Assembly (NCBI RefSeq): GCF_001426525.1
Contig: NZ_LMEW01000003.1
Span: 151,668-215,667 of the forward strand
From: Massilia sp. Root133
GTDB lineage: Bacteria; Pseudomonadota; Gammaproteobacteria; Burkholderiales; Burkholderiaceae_D
Direction of reading: 5' to 3'
Length of the DNA: 64,000 bases
Positions 44,823 to 54,819 of the stretch are shown here, piece after piece (the stretch's first letter is position 1; every line of letters begins with the position of its first letter). The notes under the pieces were generated by a model. The model saw nothing but the letters and a program-made list of their open reading frames with translations, ran no database searches and was not told where the DNA came from. A program made the position numbers and the translations under genes.

Positions 44823-46880
44823 ATGAAATTACGTATGCTGGCGCTGGCCGCCGCCCTGACGGGCGCGGCGCTCGGCGCGACGGCCGCACCGCGCGGATTT
44901 ACGGTCGAAGACCTGGTGACGATGGAAAGAGTCGGCAGCCCGGCGGTGTCGCCGGACGGCGGCAAGGTCGTCTATACGGTGCGCACGACCGACATGGGCA
45001 AGAACCGCGGCCATACCGACCTCTACCTGGTCGACCTGCGCGCCGCCGATCCGGTGCCGCAACGCCTGACGTCGGATGCCGCCAGCAGCACGGATCCGGA
45101 ATGGTCGCCGAACGGCGACGCGATTTACTTCCTGTCGGCGCGCTCGGGATCGGGCCAGGTGTGGCGCGTGCCGGCGGCCGGCGGCGACGCGGTCCGCGTG
45201 ACCGATCTGCCGCTCGACGTGGACGCCTTCCGCGTCGCGCCGACGGGCGACCGCATGCTGCTCAGCATGGCCGTATTCCGCGACTGCGCCGACCTCGCCT
45301 GCACGAAGGCGCGCGTGGACGCGAAAGAGAAGGACAAGGCCAGCGGCAAGGTCTACGACCGCCTGTTCGTGCGCCACTGGGACACGTGGTCGGACGGCCG
45401 CAACAACGTGCTGTACGCGGCGCCGCTGGATGCGGCCGGCCGCGTGAACGGCACGCCGGTCAGCCTGTCGGGCGCGCTCGACGGCGACGTGCCGTCGAAA
45501 CCGTTCGGCGATCGCGAGGAATTCCGCTTCAGCCCGGACGGCAAGACCGTCGTGTTCTCGGTGCGCATCGCGGGCAAGACCGAGGCGTGGTCGACGAACT
45601 TCGACGTGTACACCGTCCCCGCCACGGGCGGCACGCCGCGCAACCTGACTGCCGACAATAACGCCTGGGATACGAAAGCGGTGTTTTCGCCGGACGGCCG
45701 CACCCTCGCCTACCTGGCCATGACCCGCCCCGGCTTCGAGGCGGACCGCTACCACATCGTGCTGCTCGATCTCGCCACCGGCAAGAAGCGCAACGTGGCC
45801 GACAGCTGGGACCGCTCGCCGGGCAGCATCCAGTGGACGGCCGACGGCAAGACGCTCATCGCGGACGCCGAGGACATCGGCCAGCACCGCCTGTTCGCCA
45901 TCGACGTGGCCAGCGGCAAAGTGTCGCCGCTGACCGACAAAGGTTCCATCGGCGGCTTCGACGTGCGCGGCAATACCGTCGCGTTCACGCAAACGAACCT
46001 CGCGTCGGGCGCGCAATTGTTCGGCATGCAGATGGGCACGAACAAGGCGAAGCAACTGACCCACGTGAACGAAGCCAAACTGGCCGACGTGCGCTGGGGC
46101 GACTATGAACAGTTTTCGTTCAAGGGCGCGAACGGCGACACCGTCCATGGTTACGTGATGAAGCCGTGGAATTACGAGCCGGGCAAGAAATATCCGATCG
46201 CCTTCCTCGTGCACGGCGGCCCCCAGGGCAGCTTCGGCAACGGGTGGAGCTACCGCTGGAACCCGCAGGTGTACGCGGGCGCGGGCTACGCGACCGTGTT
46301 CATCGATTTCCACGGCTCGACCGGCTACGGCCAGAAGTTCACGGACGCCATCAGCGGCGACTGGGGCGGCAAGCCGCTCGAGGACCTGAAAAAAGGGCTG
46401 GCAGCGGCCACGACGAAGTACGCCTGGCTGGACCGTTCGCACGCGTGCGCGCTGGGCGCGTCGTATGGCGGCTACATGATGAACTGGATCGAAGGTAACT
46501 GGTCCGACGGATTCAAGTGCATCGTCAACCACGACGGCGTGTTCGACACCCGCGGCATGGCGTATTCCACCGAAGAACAATGGTTCACCGATTGGGAAAA
46601 CGGCGGTCCGTACTTCGCCGTGCCGGACAAGCACGAGCGCTTCAACCCGGTGCTTCACGTGAACAAGTGGAAGACGCCGATGCTCGTCGTGCAGGGCGAC
46701 CTCGACTTCCGCATCCCGACGACCCAGGGCCTGTCCACGTTCACGGCACTGCAGCGCCGGGGCATCGACAGCAAGCTGCTCGTGTTCCCGGACGAGAACC
46801 ACTGGGTACTGAAGCCGGCCAACTCCGTGCTGTGGCATCACACCGTGATCGGCTGGCTGGACCAGCACCTGAAGCAGTAA
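44823..46880 (+). CDS. S9 family prolyl oligopeptidase-like peptidase, exported
   Basis: 685 residues. A signal peptide (ALAAALTGAALGATAA) precedes a beta-propeller with WD-like SPDG repeats (VSPDGGKVVYT, SPNGDAIYFLS, FSPDGKTVVFS, FSPDGRTLAYL) and a C-terminal hydrolase domain. The catalytic Ser is in GASYGGYMMNW, the Asp in QGDLDFRIPTTQG, and the His in PDENHWVLKP. The architecture is of dipeptidyl/acylaminoacyl peptidases acting on short peptides, probably in the periplasm. A perfect terminator palindrome follows. A second member of the family is at 59.5 kb. Confidence 0.94.
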   Translation: MKLRMLALAAALTGAALGATAAPRGFTVEDLVTMERVGSPAVSPDGGKVVYTVRTTDMGKNRGHTDLYLVDLRAADPVPQRLTSDAASSTDPEWSPNGDAIYFLSARSGSGQVWRVPAAGGDAVRVTDLPLDVDAFRVAPTGDRMLLSMAVFRDCADLACTKARVDAKEKDKASGKVYDRLFVRHWDTWSDGRNNVLYAAPLDAAGRVNGTPVSLSGALDGDVPSKPFGDREEFRFSPDGKTVVFSVRIAGKTEAWSTNFDVYTVPATGGTPRNLTADNNAWDTKAVFSPDGRTLAYLAMTRPGFEADRYHIVLLDLATGKKRNVADSWDRSPGSIQWTADGKTLIADAEDIGQHRLFAIDVASGKVSPLTDKGSIGGFDVRGNTVAFTQTNLASGAQLFGMQMGTNKAKQLTHVNEAKLADVRWGDYEQFSFKGANGDTVHGYVMKPWNYEPGKKYPIAFLVHGGPQGSFGNGWSYRWNPQVYAGAGYATVFIDFHGSTGYGQKFTDAISGDWGGKPLEDLKKGLAAATTKYAWLDRSHACALGASYGGYMMNWIEGNWSDGFKCIVNHDGVFDTRGMAYSTEEQWFTDWENGGPYFAVPDKHERFNPVLHVNKWKTPMLVVQGDLDFRIPTTQGLSTFTALQRRGIDSKLLVFPDENHWVLKPANSVLWHHTVIGWLDQHLKQ

Positions 46881-46909
46881 ATCCGCGCAGTATTCTTGCC
46901 TGGATGACG

Positions 46910-46938
46910 AAAAACGCCTGTACGTACAGGCGTTTTTT
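46910..46938 (+). terminator. Rho-independent terminator after the S9 peptidase gene
   Basis: Perfect 24-base palindrome AAACGCCTGTAC/GTACAGGCGTTT followed by Ts, about 30 bases after the stop codon. Works for the plus-strand transcript and isolates the PilZ gene that follows. Confidence 0.92.
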
Positions 46939-46996
46939 TCGTTTCCAAAGAATTGCCCCAGTGCTACTATTGGTCGCTTACGAAGATGAAAACATC

Positions 46997-47713
46997 ATGA
47001 ACGACCCGCAAGCGGACCGCGAACTCAAACCCCAGGAATTCGAATTCGAATCGATGAACCTGCAGGTCGGCGTACGCCTGCAATTCATCACGCACCGGCG
47101 CCTGAAACCCGTGCAGCACTTCTCCACGCTGATCGGCTGGTTGAAGGACGAATACCTGATCGTCAAGATCCCGATGGACAACGGCGCGCCGATTCCCCTG
47201 GTCGAGGGCGAGCGCGTGACGATGCGCGTATTCTCGGGCATCCACGTGTGCTCGTTCGCATGTACGGTCGAGCGCGTGTTCGGCCGGCCGTTGTTGTATG
47301 CCCACATCTCCTTCCCGCGCACGATCCAGGGCACGAGCCTGCGGACGGCGATGCGGGTCAAGGTCGACATCCCCGCCAAGGTCATCCCGAAAAACGCGAC
47401 CGTCCCCGGTGCCGACTGCCTGCTGACGAACCTGAGCGTGAACGGCGCCCGCGTCGAATCGAAGAAGAGCCTGCCCCAGGACGAGGACGAAATCGACCTG
47501 GAATTCGCCCTGCTGGCCCCGCCCAATAACCAGGAAATCCGCGTCCGTACGCGCGCGGCGGTGCGCAACATCAGTGCCTTGTCGGGCGGGTCGGAACAGG
47601 CCGAGGGGTTTGCATACGGCGTCCAGTTCGTCAGCCTCGACCCCGTGCACTACACGTTGTTGCAGAACCTGACGTATGAGGCGTTGCTGGCGGATCGCCA
47701 GAAGATCGTCTGA
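46997..47713 (+). CDS. YcgR-like flagellar brake protein with PilZ domain
   Basis: 238 residues from the ATG at 46997. The N-terminal half (NLQVGVRLQFITHRRLKPVQHFSTLIGWLKDEYLIV) is the YcgR-N-like domain. The PilZ domain carries RTAMR (RxxxR) and NLSVNG ([DN]xSxxG), the residues that bind cyclic di-GMP. YcgR-type proteins slow flagellar motors or regulate pili when cyclic di-GMP is high. It converges on the pilin glycosyltransferase gene with no base between stops. The response-regulator operon at 1.5-6.6 kb could feed the same second messenger. Confidence 0.92.
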   Translation: MNDPQADRELKPQEFEFESMNLQVGVRLQFITHRRLKPVQHFSTLIGWLKDEYLIVKIPMDNGAPIPLVEGERVTMRVFSGIHVCSFACTVERVFGRPLLYAHISFPRTIQGTSLRTAMRVKVDIPAKVIPKNATVPGADCLLTNLSVNGARVESKKSLPQDEDEIDLEFALLAPPNNQEIRVRTRAAVRNISALSGGSEQAEGFAYGVQFVSLDPVHYTLLQNLTYEALLADRQKIV

Positions 47714-49153
47714 TCAGAAGTAGCCGGCCTTCCACAGGCGGGGCCATTGCGAGCCCGTGTTGACCGCCTGCTGCGCCGGCGTCGGATCCTCGCTGCGCAG
47801 CCTGGCGCCCGCGTCCGGCCCTGCGCCGGCGACCACCCCCGCCATTGCCGCGACGATGCACACCGCACCTACGCCATAGCGGACGCCGCCCGGTACGGCG
47901 GTTGGCGCCGGGCCGGCGATCCGGTGCCAGCCGATGGCGCACCCCAGATACAACGCAACAGCGAGCTGGCTCTGCGGCATCACGAAAATGCCGGACACGA
48001 GCCCGTCGACGAGGATCGCCACGGCGCCCGTGAGCAGCGCGGCGAAAACGGCCTGGTTGGCGCCGTCGTCGTCGCGGACGCGCGCGCCGGATCGCAGCAA
48101 GGCGCGCAGCCCGTACGCGAGCGCGGCAAGCAGGCACGCAAGGGCGGGCAATCCCCATTCGGCGGCTACCTGGAACAGCCAGTCGTGCGGATGGGCACCG
48201 ATGTGCAGATAACCGGCATGGTGTGCGAAATGCATCGGTCCGACGCCAAGCCACGGATGCTGTTCAATCAGCGCGGCGGCAAGCCGCCACAGCAGCATGC
48301 GGCCGGACGCCGGATCGGCGGCCGTGCGTTGGAACGTAGACGAAAACGAGCTCATCCCGGCGGCACCCAGCAAGGCCGGCACGATGGTCAGGAAGAAGAA
48401 GTACGCGACCAGGCCCAAAGCGGCCGTCATGGCGACATGGCGCAGATAGGGTACGGCCCGCCGCCGCGCCAGTACGGCGGCAACGGCGCAACCGGCCATC
48501 ATGCCCACCAGCGTGCCGCGGCCCGCCGTGGCATACAACGCCATCCACCAGTACGCCGCCACCGCCGTCCACAGCCAGCCCACCCTGGACGCACGCGGCG
48601 TCAGGCAGCACAGCAGGATCAGCAGCGGCAACGTCGAGGTCTGCGTATGGTTGAAAAAGCGGATGTTGCTGAAGTTGGTCGTGAAATCGTCCCGGGCCAG
48701 CGGGATACCGAGGCTGAGCCCGCCGACATACGCGACGATGAACAGGAAGACATAGAACGCGCACATGCCGCCCAGGCAGCGAAGGACCAGCAGGAGGGCC
48801 GATTGCCCGTTACGCGTGATCTCGGCCGCGACCATGGCGGCCAGCACGTACAGCAGAAACAGGTTGGCAACCTCGAAGGCGGCGAAGCGCGGCGAGAAGG
48901 CGGCTGCGATGCTCAGGATGCCGAGCAGGAAGAACGCAGCCAGCGCCATGCCGGGGCGTCCGGAAAACAGGCCGGAGAGGGTCTTGCGCTCGACCAGGGC
49001 GATGCTGCCGCCCAGCAGCACGGTGCCGATCTGGACGAGGCGCTGGTGATCGTGGCCGGCCACCAGCATGAAGTTGGCCAACAGGGCGAGACACAGCAGC
49101 GCCGTGAAGCGCATCTGCAACAGCGCCGATGGATGGGTTGCCGTCGTAAGCAC
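47714..49153 (-). CDS. TfpO/PilO-like pilin O-glycosyltransferase (O-antigen ligase family)
   Basis: 479 residues with 11 or 12 predicted membrane helices and a Wzy_C/O-antigen ligase core: FFNHTQTSTLPLLILLCC, QHPWLGVGPMHFAHHAG, and AHPHDWLFQVAAEWGLPAL (the large periplasmic loop with His and Trp). It directly follows the pilin gene on the same strand, as TfpO (PilO) follows pilA in Pseudomonas aeruginosa group I. That enzyme adds an O-antigen unit to the C-terminal Ser of the pilin, and this pilin ends in Ser. An attenuator-like terminator lies between pilin and this gene. A general lipopolysaccharide ligase is the alternative. Confidence 0.8.
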   Translation of the reverse strand: MLTTATHPSALLQMRFTALLCLALLANFMLVAGHDHQRLVQIGTVLLGGSIALVERKTLSGLFSGRPGMALAAFFLLGILSIAAAFSPRFAAFEVANLFLLYVLAAMVAAEITRNGQSALLLVLRCLGGMCAFYVFLFIVAYVGGLSLGIPLARDDFTTNFSNIRFFNHTQTSTLPLLILLCCLTPRASRVGWLWTAVAAYWWMALYATAGRGTLVGMMAGCAVAAVLARRRAVPYLRHVAMTAALGLVAYFFFLTIVPALLGAAGMSSFSSTFQRTAADPASGRMLLWRLAAALIEQHPWLGVGPMHFAHHAGYLHIGAHPHDWLFQVAAEWGLPALACLLAALAYGLRALLRSGARVRDDDGANQAVFAALLTGAVAILVDGLVSGIFVMPQSQLAVALYLGCAIGWHRIAGPAPTAVPGGVRYGVGAVCIVAAMAGVVAGAGPDAGARLRSEDPTPAQQAVNTGSQWPRLWKAGYF

Positions 49154-49178
49154 GCTAGACCTCGTTCGATCCGGTAAT

Positions 49179-49209
49179 AAAAAAGCCGCCCAGCTTACAC
49201 TGGGCGGCT
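49179..49209 (-). terminator. Terminator/attenuator after pilA
   Basis: Stem GCCGCCCAG / CTGGGCGGC with six-base loop TGTAAG, followed on the minus strand by TTTTTTATT. It sits 33 bases past pilA and before the glycosyltransferase gene, so most pilA transcripts end here and the downstream gene should be expressed at a lower level. Confidence 0.92.
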
Positions 49210-49241
49210 CCTTGACGCTATGTCCGTTGAGTCAGGACAGA

Positions 49242-49679
49242 TTAGCTGCCGGTGCAGGACGTGCCAGCGATCTTCGGAATGTCAGCCACGTCCAGAGTCG
49301 ATTTGCACGACCAGGCGCCGTCGTCGCCACGGGTCAGCGTAATCGTCTTCCCCTGCACGGTGGTCGGGCCGCCCTGGATCTTGCAGAGCAGGGTCGTGCC
49401 CGTCGCGTCGAACTCACAGTTGGAGGTCGGCGTCGCTTTTGCCGCGAGGCCAACTTGTTCCGGAGCGGAAATGGTTGCGCCTTCGTTCAGTTTCACGTCG
49501 AAACCGGTCTTGCCTGCGGACACTTCAGCCAGCGCAGCCGTGAACTTCGACTTGGCAACATAGTTCTGGTAAGCCGGGATGGCCACGGCGGCCAGGATAC
49601 CGATAATCGCGACAACGATCATCAGTTCGATCAGGGTGAAGCCGGCTTGGGCTTTCTTGACGATTTTCGGTGCTTTCAT
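49242..49679 (-). CDS. pilA: Type IV major pilin
   Basis: 145 residues from the ATG at 49679, with GGAGAGACATC before it. The prepilin leader [13 protein letters not shown] is cut before Phe14, giving the N-methylated [27 protein letters not shown] helix with Glu+5. The globular part has four cysteines (SNCEFD, LLCKIQ, WSCKST, TSC) consistent with disulfides, and the last residues CTGS end in Ser, the acceptor position of TfpO-type glycosylation. The gene has a sigma-54 promoter at 49759-49774. Pili of this sort drive twitching, adhesion and DNA uptake. Confidence 0.97.
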   Translation of the reverse strand: MKAPKIVKKAQAGFTLIELMIVVAIIGILAAVAIPAYQNYVAKSKFTAALAEVSAGKTGFDVKLNEGATISAPEQVGLAAKATPTSNCEFDATGTTLLCKIQGGPTTVQGKTITLTRGDDGAWSCKSTLDVADIPKIAGTSCTGS

Positions 49680-49758
49680 GATGTCTCTCCAGGTGGGGCA
49701 CTGCAAAATTAAGGGGTACTGCGTATCTGGTTACTGCCTGCTTCTGCCCTTTACACTA

Positions 49759-49774
49759 TGCAATCGGCGTGCCA
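49759..49774 (-). promoter_or_regulatory. Sigma-54 promoter of pilA
   Basis: On the minus strand it reads TGGCACGCCGATTGCA, a near-perfect -24/-12 element (TGGCAC-N5-TTGCA). The pilA ATG is about 80 bases downstream. Sigma-54 and PilR control of pilA is known in Pseudomonas. Confidence 0.9.
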
Positions 49775-49848
49775 GGACGTTTCCGCACGGAATCGTTAGC
49801 ACGGTGCCATCAAATAGTGAGTTTTTGCGTGGTTTTTGCATTGCCGCA

Positions 49849-49924
49849 TGACAATTTTTGTCACGCGGGCATGGCGAAAATTGTCACCCCGACCGTTTTT
49901 GTTGAGTTGCGACAAAAATTGTCA
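49849..49924 (-). promoter_or_regulatory. Repeated TGACAA/TTGTCA motifs, putative PilR enhancer sites
   Basis: TGACAA-TTT-TTGTCA at 49849-49863, a half-site TTGTCA at 49881-49886, and GACAA-AAA-TTGTC at 49911-49923. They lie 75-150 bases upstream of the sigma-54 site, the distance expected for PilR sites, which in Pseudomonas contain TGTC repeats. Binding itself is inferred. Confidence 0.65.
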
Positions 49925-49929
49925 GCCCC

Positions 49930-49955
49930 AAAAAAACGGGACGCCGAAGCGTCCC
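49930..49955 (-). terminator. Rho-independent terminator of sucCD
   Basis: Stem GGGACGC / GCGTCCC with a TTCG loop on the minus strand, followed by C/G and seven Ts. It lies 26 bases past the sucD stop. Confidence 0.93.
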
Positions 49956-49980
49956 ATTCATTGGATGCGAATCCAGAGGA

Positions 49981-50862
49981 TTACAGCATCGCCTTCAGCA
50001 GACGAGCCATTTCCGATGGGTTCTTGGTGACCTTGATGCCGCAGGCTTCCATGATTTCCAGCTTGGCGTCGGCGGTGTCGGCACCGCCCGAGATCAGCGC
50101 GCCGGCGTGGCCCATGCGCTTGCCCGGCGGCGCGGTGACGCCGGCGATGAAGCCGACGACCGGCTTCTTCATGTTGTCCTTGATCCAGTACGAAGCATTG
50201 GCTTCGTCCGGGCCGCCGATCTCGCCGATCATGATGACGGCGTCCGTGTCCGGATCGTCGTTGAACATCTTCATCACGTCGATGTGCTTCAGACCGTTGA
50301 TCGGGTCGCCACCGATGCCGACTGCCGACGACTGGCCCAGGCCCAGTGCGGTCAGCTGGCCGACAGCTTCATACGTCAGCGTGCCCGAACGGGACACGAC
50401 GCCGATGCGGCCTTTCTTGTGGATGTGACCCGGCATGATGCCGATCTTGATCTCGTCCGGGGTGATCAGACCCGGGCAGTTCGGGCCCAGCAGCAAGGTC
50501 TTCGAACCGGCCTTGGCCATGCGGTCCTTGACTTCCATCATGTCGCGGACGGGGATGCCTTCGGTGATGCAGATTGCCAGGTCCAGCTCGGCTTCCACGG
50601 CTTCCCAGATGGCGGCGGCGGCGCCTGCCGGCGGAACGTAGATGACCGACACGGTCGCGCCGGTGTTCTGCTTGGCTTCCTTGACGCTCGCGAAGATGGG
50701 GATACCCTCGAAGTCCTCACCGGCTTTCTTCGGGTTCACGCCTGCGACGAAGGCTTCACGGCCGTTCGCGTAGTCGCGGCACATGCGGGTGTGGAATTGG
50801 CCGGTCTTGCCGGTGATACCTTGGGTGATGACTTTGGTGTCTTTGTTAATCAGAATCGACAT
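49981..50862 (-). CDS. sucD: Succinyl-CoA ligase, alpha subunit
   Basis: 293 residues. [24 protein letters not shown] is the CoA-binding fold, [13 protein letters not shown] follows, and [23 protein letters not shown] includes the region around the phosphorylated His (GHAGALI near the C-terminus supplies the active-site His). It forms the SucCD complex of the TCA cycle, generating ATP or GTP from succinyl-CoA. It starts 17 bases after the sucC stop and is followed by a strong terminator. Confidence 0.96.
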   Translation of the reverse strand: MSILINKDTKVITQGITGKTGQFHTRMCRDYANGREAFVAGVNPKKAGEDFEGIPIFASVKEAKQNTGATVSVIYVPPAGAAAAIWEAVEAELDLAICITEGIPVRDMMEVKDRMAKAGSKTLLLGPNCPGLITPDEIKIGIMPGHIHKKGRIGVVSRSGTLTYEAVGQLTALGLGQSSAVGIGGDPINGLKHIDVMKMFNDDPDTDAVIMIGEIGGPDEANASYWIKDNMKKPVVGFIAGVTAPPGKRMGHAGALISGGADTADAKLEIMEACGIKVTKNPSEMARLLKAML

Positions 50863-50879
50863 GTTATTTCCTTTGCGAA

Positions 50880-52049
<1,170 letters not shown>

Positions 52050-52136
52050 GCTGGCTTCCCTTCTTCTGTTACTGATGTAGTTTAGAAATGCGGTTGAAAA
52101 ATAAAGCGACAAATCCGGAGTCTACTCCGGACAACA

Positions 52137-52694
52137 CTACCCCGGCACCGCCTTGAGCGACCAGCGCGGGTAATACGTTTCGACGGCGGGGCCGTCGAGA
52201 CGCAGCGCGTGGCAGCGGTCCAGTTCGTAAGGCCGCCCGGCCGAAGCATCGGCCGGGCGGTTGGCCATCGCGTCATCGGCGAAGGCCTGGATTGCCGCGG
52301 TGGGCAGGACTTGCGCGAGTTCGGTCAGGTGGGTGCAGCCGAGTACCCCGGACAGGCGGTCCTTCAGATGCAATCGGAAATGTTTCAGCAGCGACAAGCC
52401 GATGAGTTTTTTATACGCAGGGGCGATGGTGTCGCAGAAACCGGGATAGGGTACGGCATCGGACGCGGCTTCGGCGTCGACGATGTTCATGTCGCGGTCG
52501 ATAGTCACCCGCAATTTGAGTTCGTGCACCGGCAGGCCGGCCGGACGGGCGCCGGAAGGCAGGGCAATGTCATGCGTCTTGGTGTCGCGGATGCACGCGT
52601 CGAGGTCCCACAGGCCATCGTCGCGCGCGAACGCTTCGACGCTAATGGCGCGCGTGTGCCTTGGCTTACGCGGAGCGGGAGGAGACAGGGGCAT
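52137..52694 (-). CDS. DUF2889 protein
   Basis: 185 residues with a weak start: the ATG at 52694 (MPLSPPAPRKPRHTRAISVEAF) fits the family's HTR start, though no clear ribosome site precedes it and the open frame goes on upstream. The motifs RDDGLWDLDACIRDTKTHD, HELKLRVTIDRDMNIVDAEAASDAVPYPGFCDTIAPAYKKLIGLSLLKHFRLHLKDRLSGVLGCTHLTEL are those of DUF2889, whose function is unknown. It may be separately transcribed from sucCD, from which it is 87 bases away. Confidence 0.85.
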   Translation of the reverse strand: MPLSPPAPRKPRHTRAISVEAFARDDGLWDLDACIRDTKTHDIALPSGARPAGLPVHELKLRVTIDRDMNIVDAEAASDAVPYPGFCDTIAPAYKKLIGLSLLKHFRLHLKDRLSGVLGCTHLTELAQVLPTAAIQAFADDAMANRPADASAGRPYELDRCHALRLDGPAVETYYPRWSLKAVPG

Positions 52695-52958
52695 AAACAC
52701 CAATGCCGGAATGCGGCGAAAAAATTTGCAGCCGTTGTGCCTGATGCACGTTGCCGCAGCTTCTACGGCAACAACCGCTCTTGCGGCGCTGCTTAAACCA
52801 TGAAAGTTTAGCACAGGGTAACGGGCTGTGCACCGTCTCCCCGGTTACAGAAGGGTTTTTGCAGGGAAGATAAGGGGAGATGTTGCGAAGTTGTGATGCC
52901 GAAAGCGCAAGCTTGCCGTCATAAACGGAACGACAGTCCGTTATTCACAACGATGAGA

Positions 52959-53417
52959 TCAGAGGTCGTCGTCGTCGTGGCCGCCCTTCAGCGCGGCACG
53001 CACCGCACTCTGGGAAAAGCCGCGTTGCAACAGGAAGCGCATCTGTTTGCTGCGTTCTTCGGCATCCTGTGGAACCGTGCCGAACTTGCGGCGCCAGACT
53101 TCACGCGCCCGTGCCGTTTCGGATTCCTTCAGTTCGGACTTGAGTTCGTCGAACGCTTCGCCGTTGACGCCATGCTGCTGGAGTTCGGCGAGCACCCGGG
53201 CGTTACCGTAGCGTCCGGCTCGCCGGTGAACCAGCGATTCGGCAAACCGCTCCTGCGACAGCCAGTTGTTCTTTTCAAGGAAATCGAGGAGGGCTTCGAC
53301 GTCGTCGCCCTCCTCCGCATAGCGGGACAATTTGCGCGCCAGCTCGAGCCGGCTGTGCTCGCGCGTCGACAGATACTTCAACGCGCGAGCCTTGAGGCTC
53401 AGCTGCTGGCGCGGCAT
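52959..53417 (-). CDS. recX: Regulatory protein RecX
   Basis: 152 residues from the ATG at 53417. The helical repeats [64 protein letters not shown] and [19 protein letters not shown] match RecX, which binds RecA filaments and modulates recombinase activity. It starts eight bases after the recA stop and so shares its transcript, the common arrangement. Confidence 0.95.
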   Translation of the reverse strand: MPRQQLSLKARALKYLSTREHSRLELARKLSRYAEEGDDVEALLDFLEKNNWLSQERFAESLVHRRAGRYGNARVLAELQQHGVNGEAFDELKSELKESETARAREVWRRKFGTVPQDAEERSKQMRFLLQRGFSQSAVRAALKGGHDDDDL

Positions 53418-53425
53418 CAGGACGA

Positions 53426-54505
53426 TTACTCGTCGTCGCCGATGGCTGCCGGCTCGACCGCAGCACTGCCGGCCGGGGCCGGCGGCAGTTCGCGCACGCC
53501 GAGGGCGGCGCGGACCTTGTTCTCGATTTCGCGTGCCAGTGCCGGACGCTCCCTCAAGAAGATACGGGCGTTGTCCTTGCCCTGGCCGATGCGCTCGCCA
53601 CCGTAGCTGTACCACGAACCCGACTTCTCGACGATCTTGTTGTCCACGCCCAGGTCGATGATCTCGCCTTCGCGCGACGTGCCTTCGCCATACAGGATGT
53701 CGAAGTGCGCTTCCTTGAACGGGGGCGCGATCTTGTTCTTGACGACCTTGACCTTGGTTTCGTTACCGATCACCTCGTCGCCGGTCTTGATCGAACCGGT
53801 ACGGCGGATGTCCAGGCGCACGGAGGCGTAGAACTTCAGCGCGTTACCGCCGGTCGTCGTTTCCGGGCTGCCGAACATGACGCCGATCTTCATACGGATC
53901 TGGTTAATGAAGATCACCAGGGTGTTCGTACGGTTGATCGAACCGGTCAGCTTGCGCAGCGCCTGCGACATCAGGCGGGCTTGCAGGCCCGGCAGGGAGT
54001 CGCCCATGTCGCCTTCGATCTCGGCGCGCGGCGTCAGCGCCGCCACCGAGTCGATGACCACCATGTCGACACTGCCCGAACGCACGAGGGCGTCCGTGAT
54101 TTCCAGTGCCTGTTCACCCGTGTCCGGCTGCGAGATCAGCAGCTCGTCCAGCTTGATGCCCAGCTTTTGCGCATAGGTCACGTCCAGCGCGTGCTCGGCG
54201 TCGATGAACGCGCAGGTGCCACCCAGCTTTTGCATCTGGGCGATGGTCTGCAGGGTCAGCGTCGTCTTGCCCGACGATTCCGGACCGTAGATCTCGACGA
54301 TACGGCCGCGCGGCAGGCCGCCGACGCCGAGTGCGATGTCCAGGCCCAGCGAGCCGGTCGAGACGGTTTGCACTTCCTCGACGGGCGCATTGGCATCCAT
54401 GCGCATCACCGAGCCTTTACCGAATTGCTTTTCGATCTGCGCGAGGGCTGCTGCCAGCGCCTTGCCCTTCTCGGCTGCATTTACTGCGGATTTTTTGTCG
54501 TCCAT
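53426..54505 (-). CDS. recA: RecA recombinase
   Basis: 359 residues with the RecA core: [18 protein letters not shown], Walker [34 protein letters not shown] (Walker B), [38 protein letters not shown] and the C-terminal acidic tail. It drives strand exchange and the SOS response. The upstream region has a near-LexA box at 54568-54587, and the recA-recX order is typical. Confidence 0.97.
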   Translation of the reverse strand: MDDKKSAVNAAEKGKALAAALAQIEKQFGKGSVMRMDANAPVEEVQTVSTGSLGLDIALGVGGLPRGRIVEIYGPESSGKTTLTLQTIAQMQKLGGTCAFIDAEHALDVTYAQKLGIKLDELLISQPDTGEQALEITDALVRSGSVDMVVIDSVAALTPRAEIEGDMGDSLPGLQARLMSQALRKLTGSINRTNTLVIFINQIRMKIGVMFGSPETTTGGNALKFYASVRLDIRRTGSIKTGDEVIGNETKVKVVKNKIAPPFKEAHFDILYGEGTSREGEIIDLGVDNKIVEKSGSWYSYGGERIGQGKDNARIFLRERPALAREIENKVRAALGVRELPPAPAGSAAVEPAAIGDDE

Positions 54506-54567
54506 AACTTTCTTTCTGTCCTAGAGTGAACCAAGGTGTGGGCCGCTCGCGCGATTTCAATAGGAAG

Positions 54568-54587
54568 TACTGTATAAAATCCCAGTG
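54568..54587. promoter_or_regulatory. Imperfect LexA (SOS) box upstream of recA
   Basis: TACTGTATAAAATCCCAGTG has a perfect left half (CTGT) and a one-base change in the right half (CCAG for ACAG). It is about 63 bases before the recA ATG, as expected for SOS control. Some loss of LexA affinity is likely. Confidence 0.6.
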
Positions 54588-54661
54588 GTTTTGGCAAGCG
54601 ATATTTACCATCGCTCGCCCGATTCGACATGTTGCGAAACTTCACACACAATAAGCGAACG

Positions 54662-54768
54662 TCGAAAAACCTGCTGCGCGTTGCACTGTCGTCCTGCGAT
54701 GCTCGCTGTACTACTCGTACAGCTGCGCTTCTCAAACGACATTGCTGCCGCTCGCGACGGTTTTTCGA
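54662..54768. repeat. Folded intergenic repeat, copy B
   Basis: 107 bases with the same ends as copy A at 13623 (TCGAAAAACC and GGTTTTTCGA), the inner stem GCTGTAC/GTACAGC and the intermediate stem TGTCGT/ACGACA. It lies in the divergent gap between recA and the response-regulator gene. In that stem a G-C pair of copy A is replaced by T-A here, a compensatory change that keeps the pairing. Confidence 0.88.
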
Positions 54769-54819
54769 GGTCCGCACACGCGAGTTAGCTGGGTCGAACA
54801 ACGAAAGCCGGGGGAAAAG

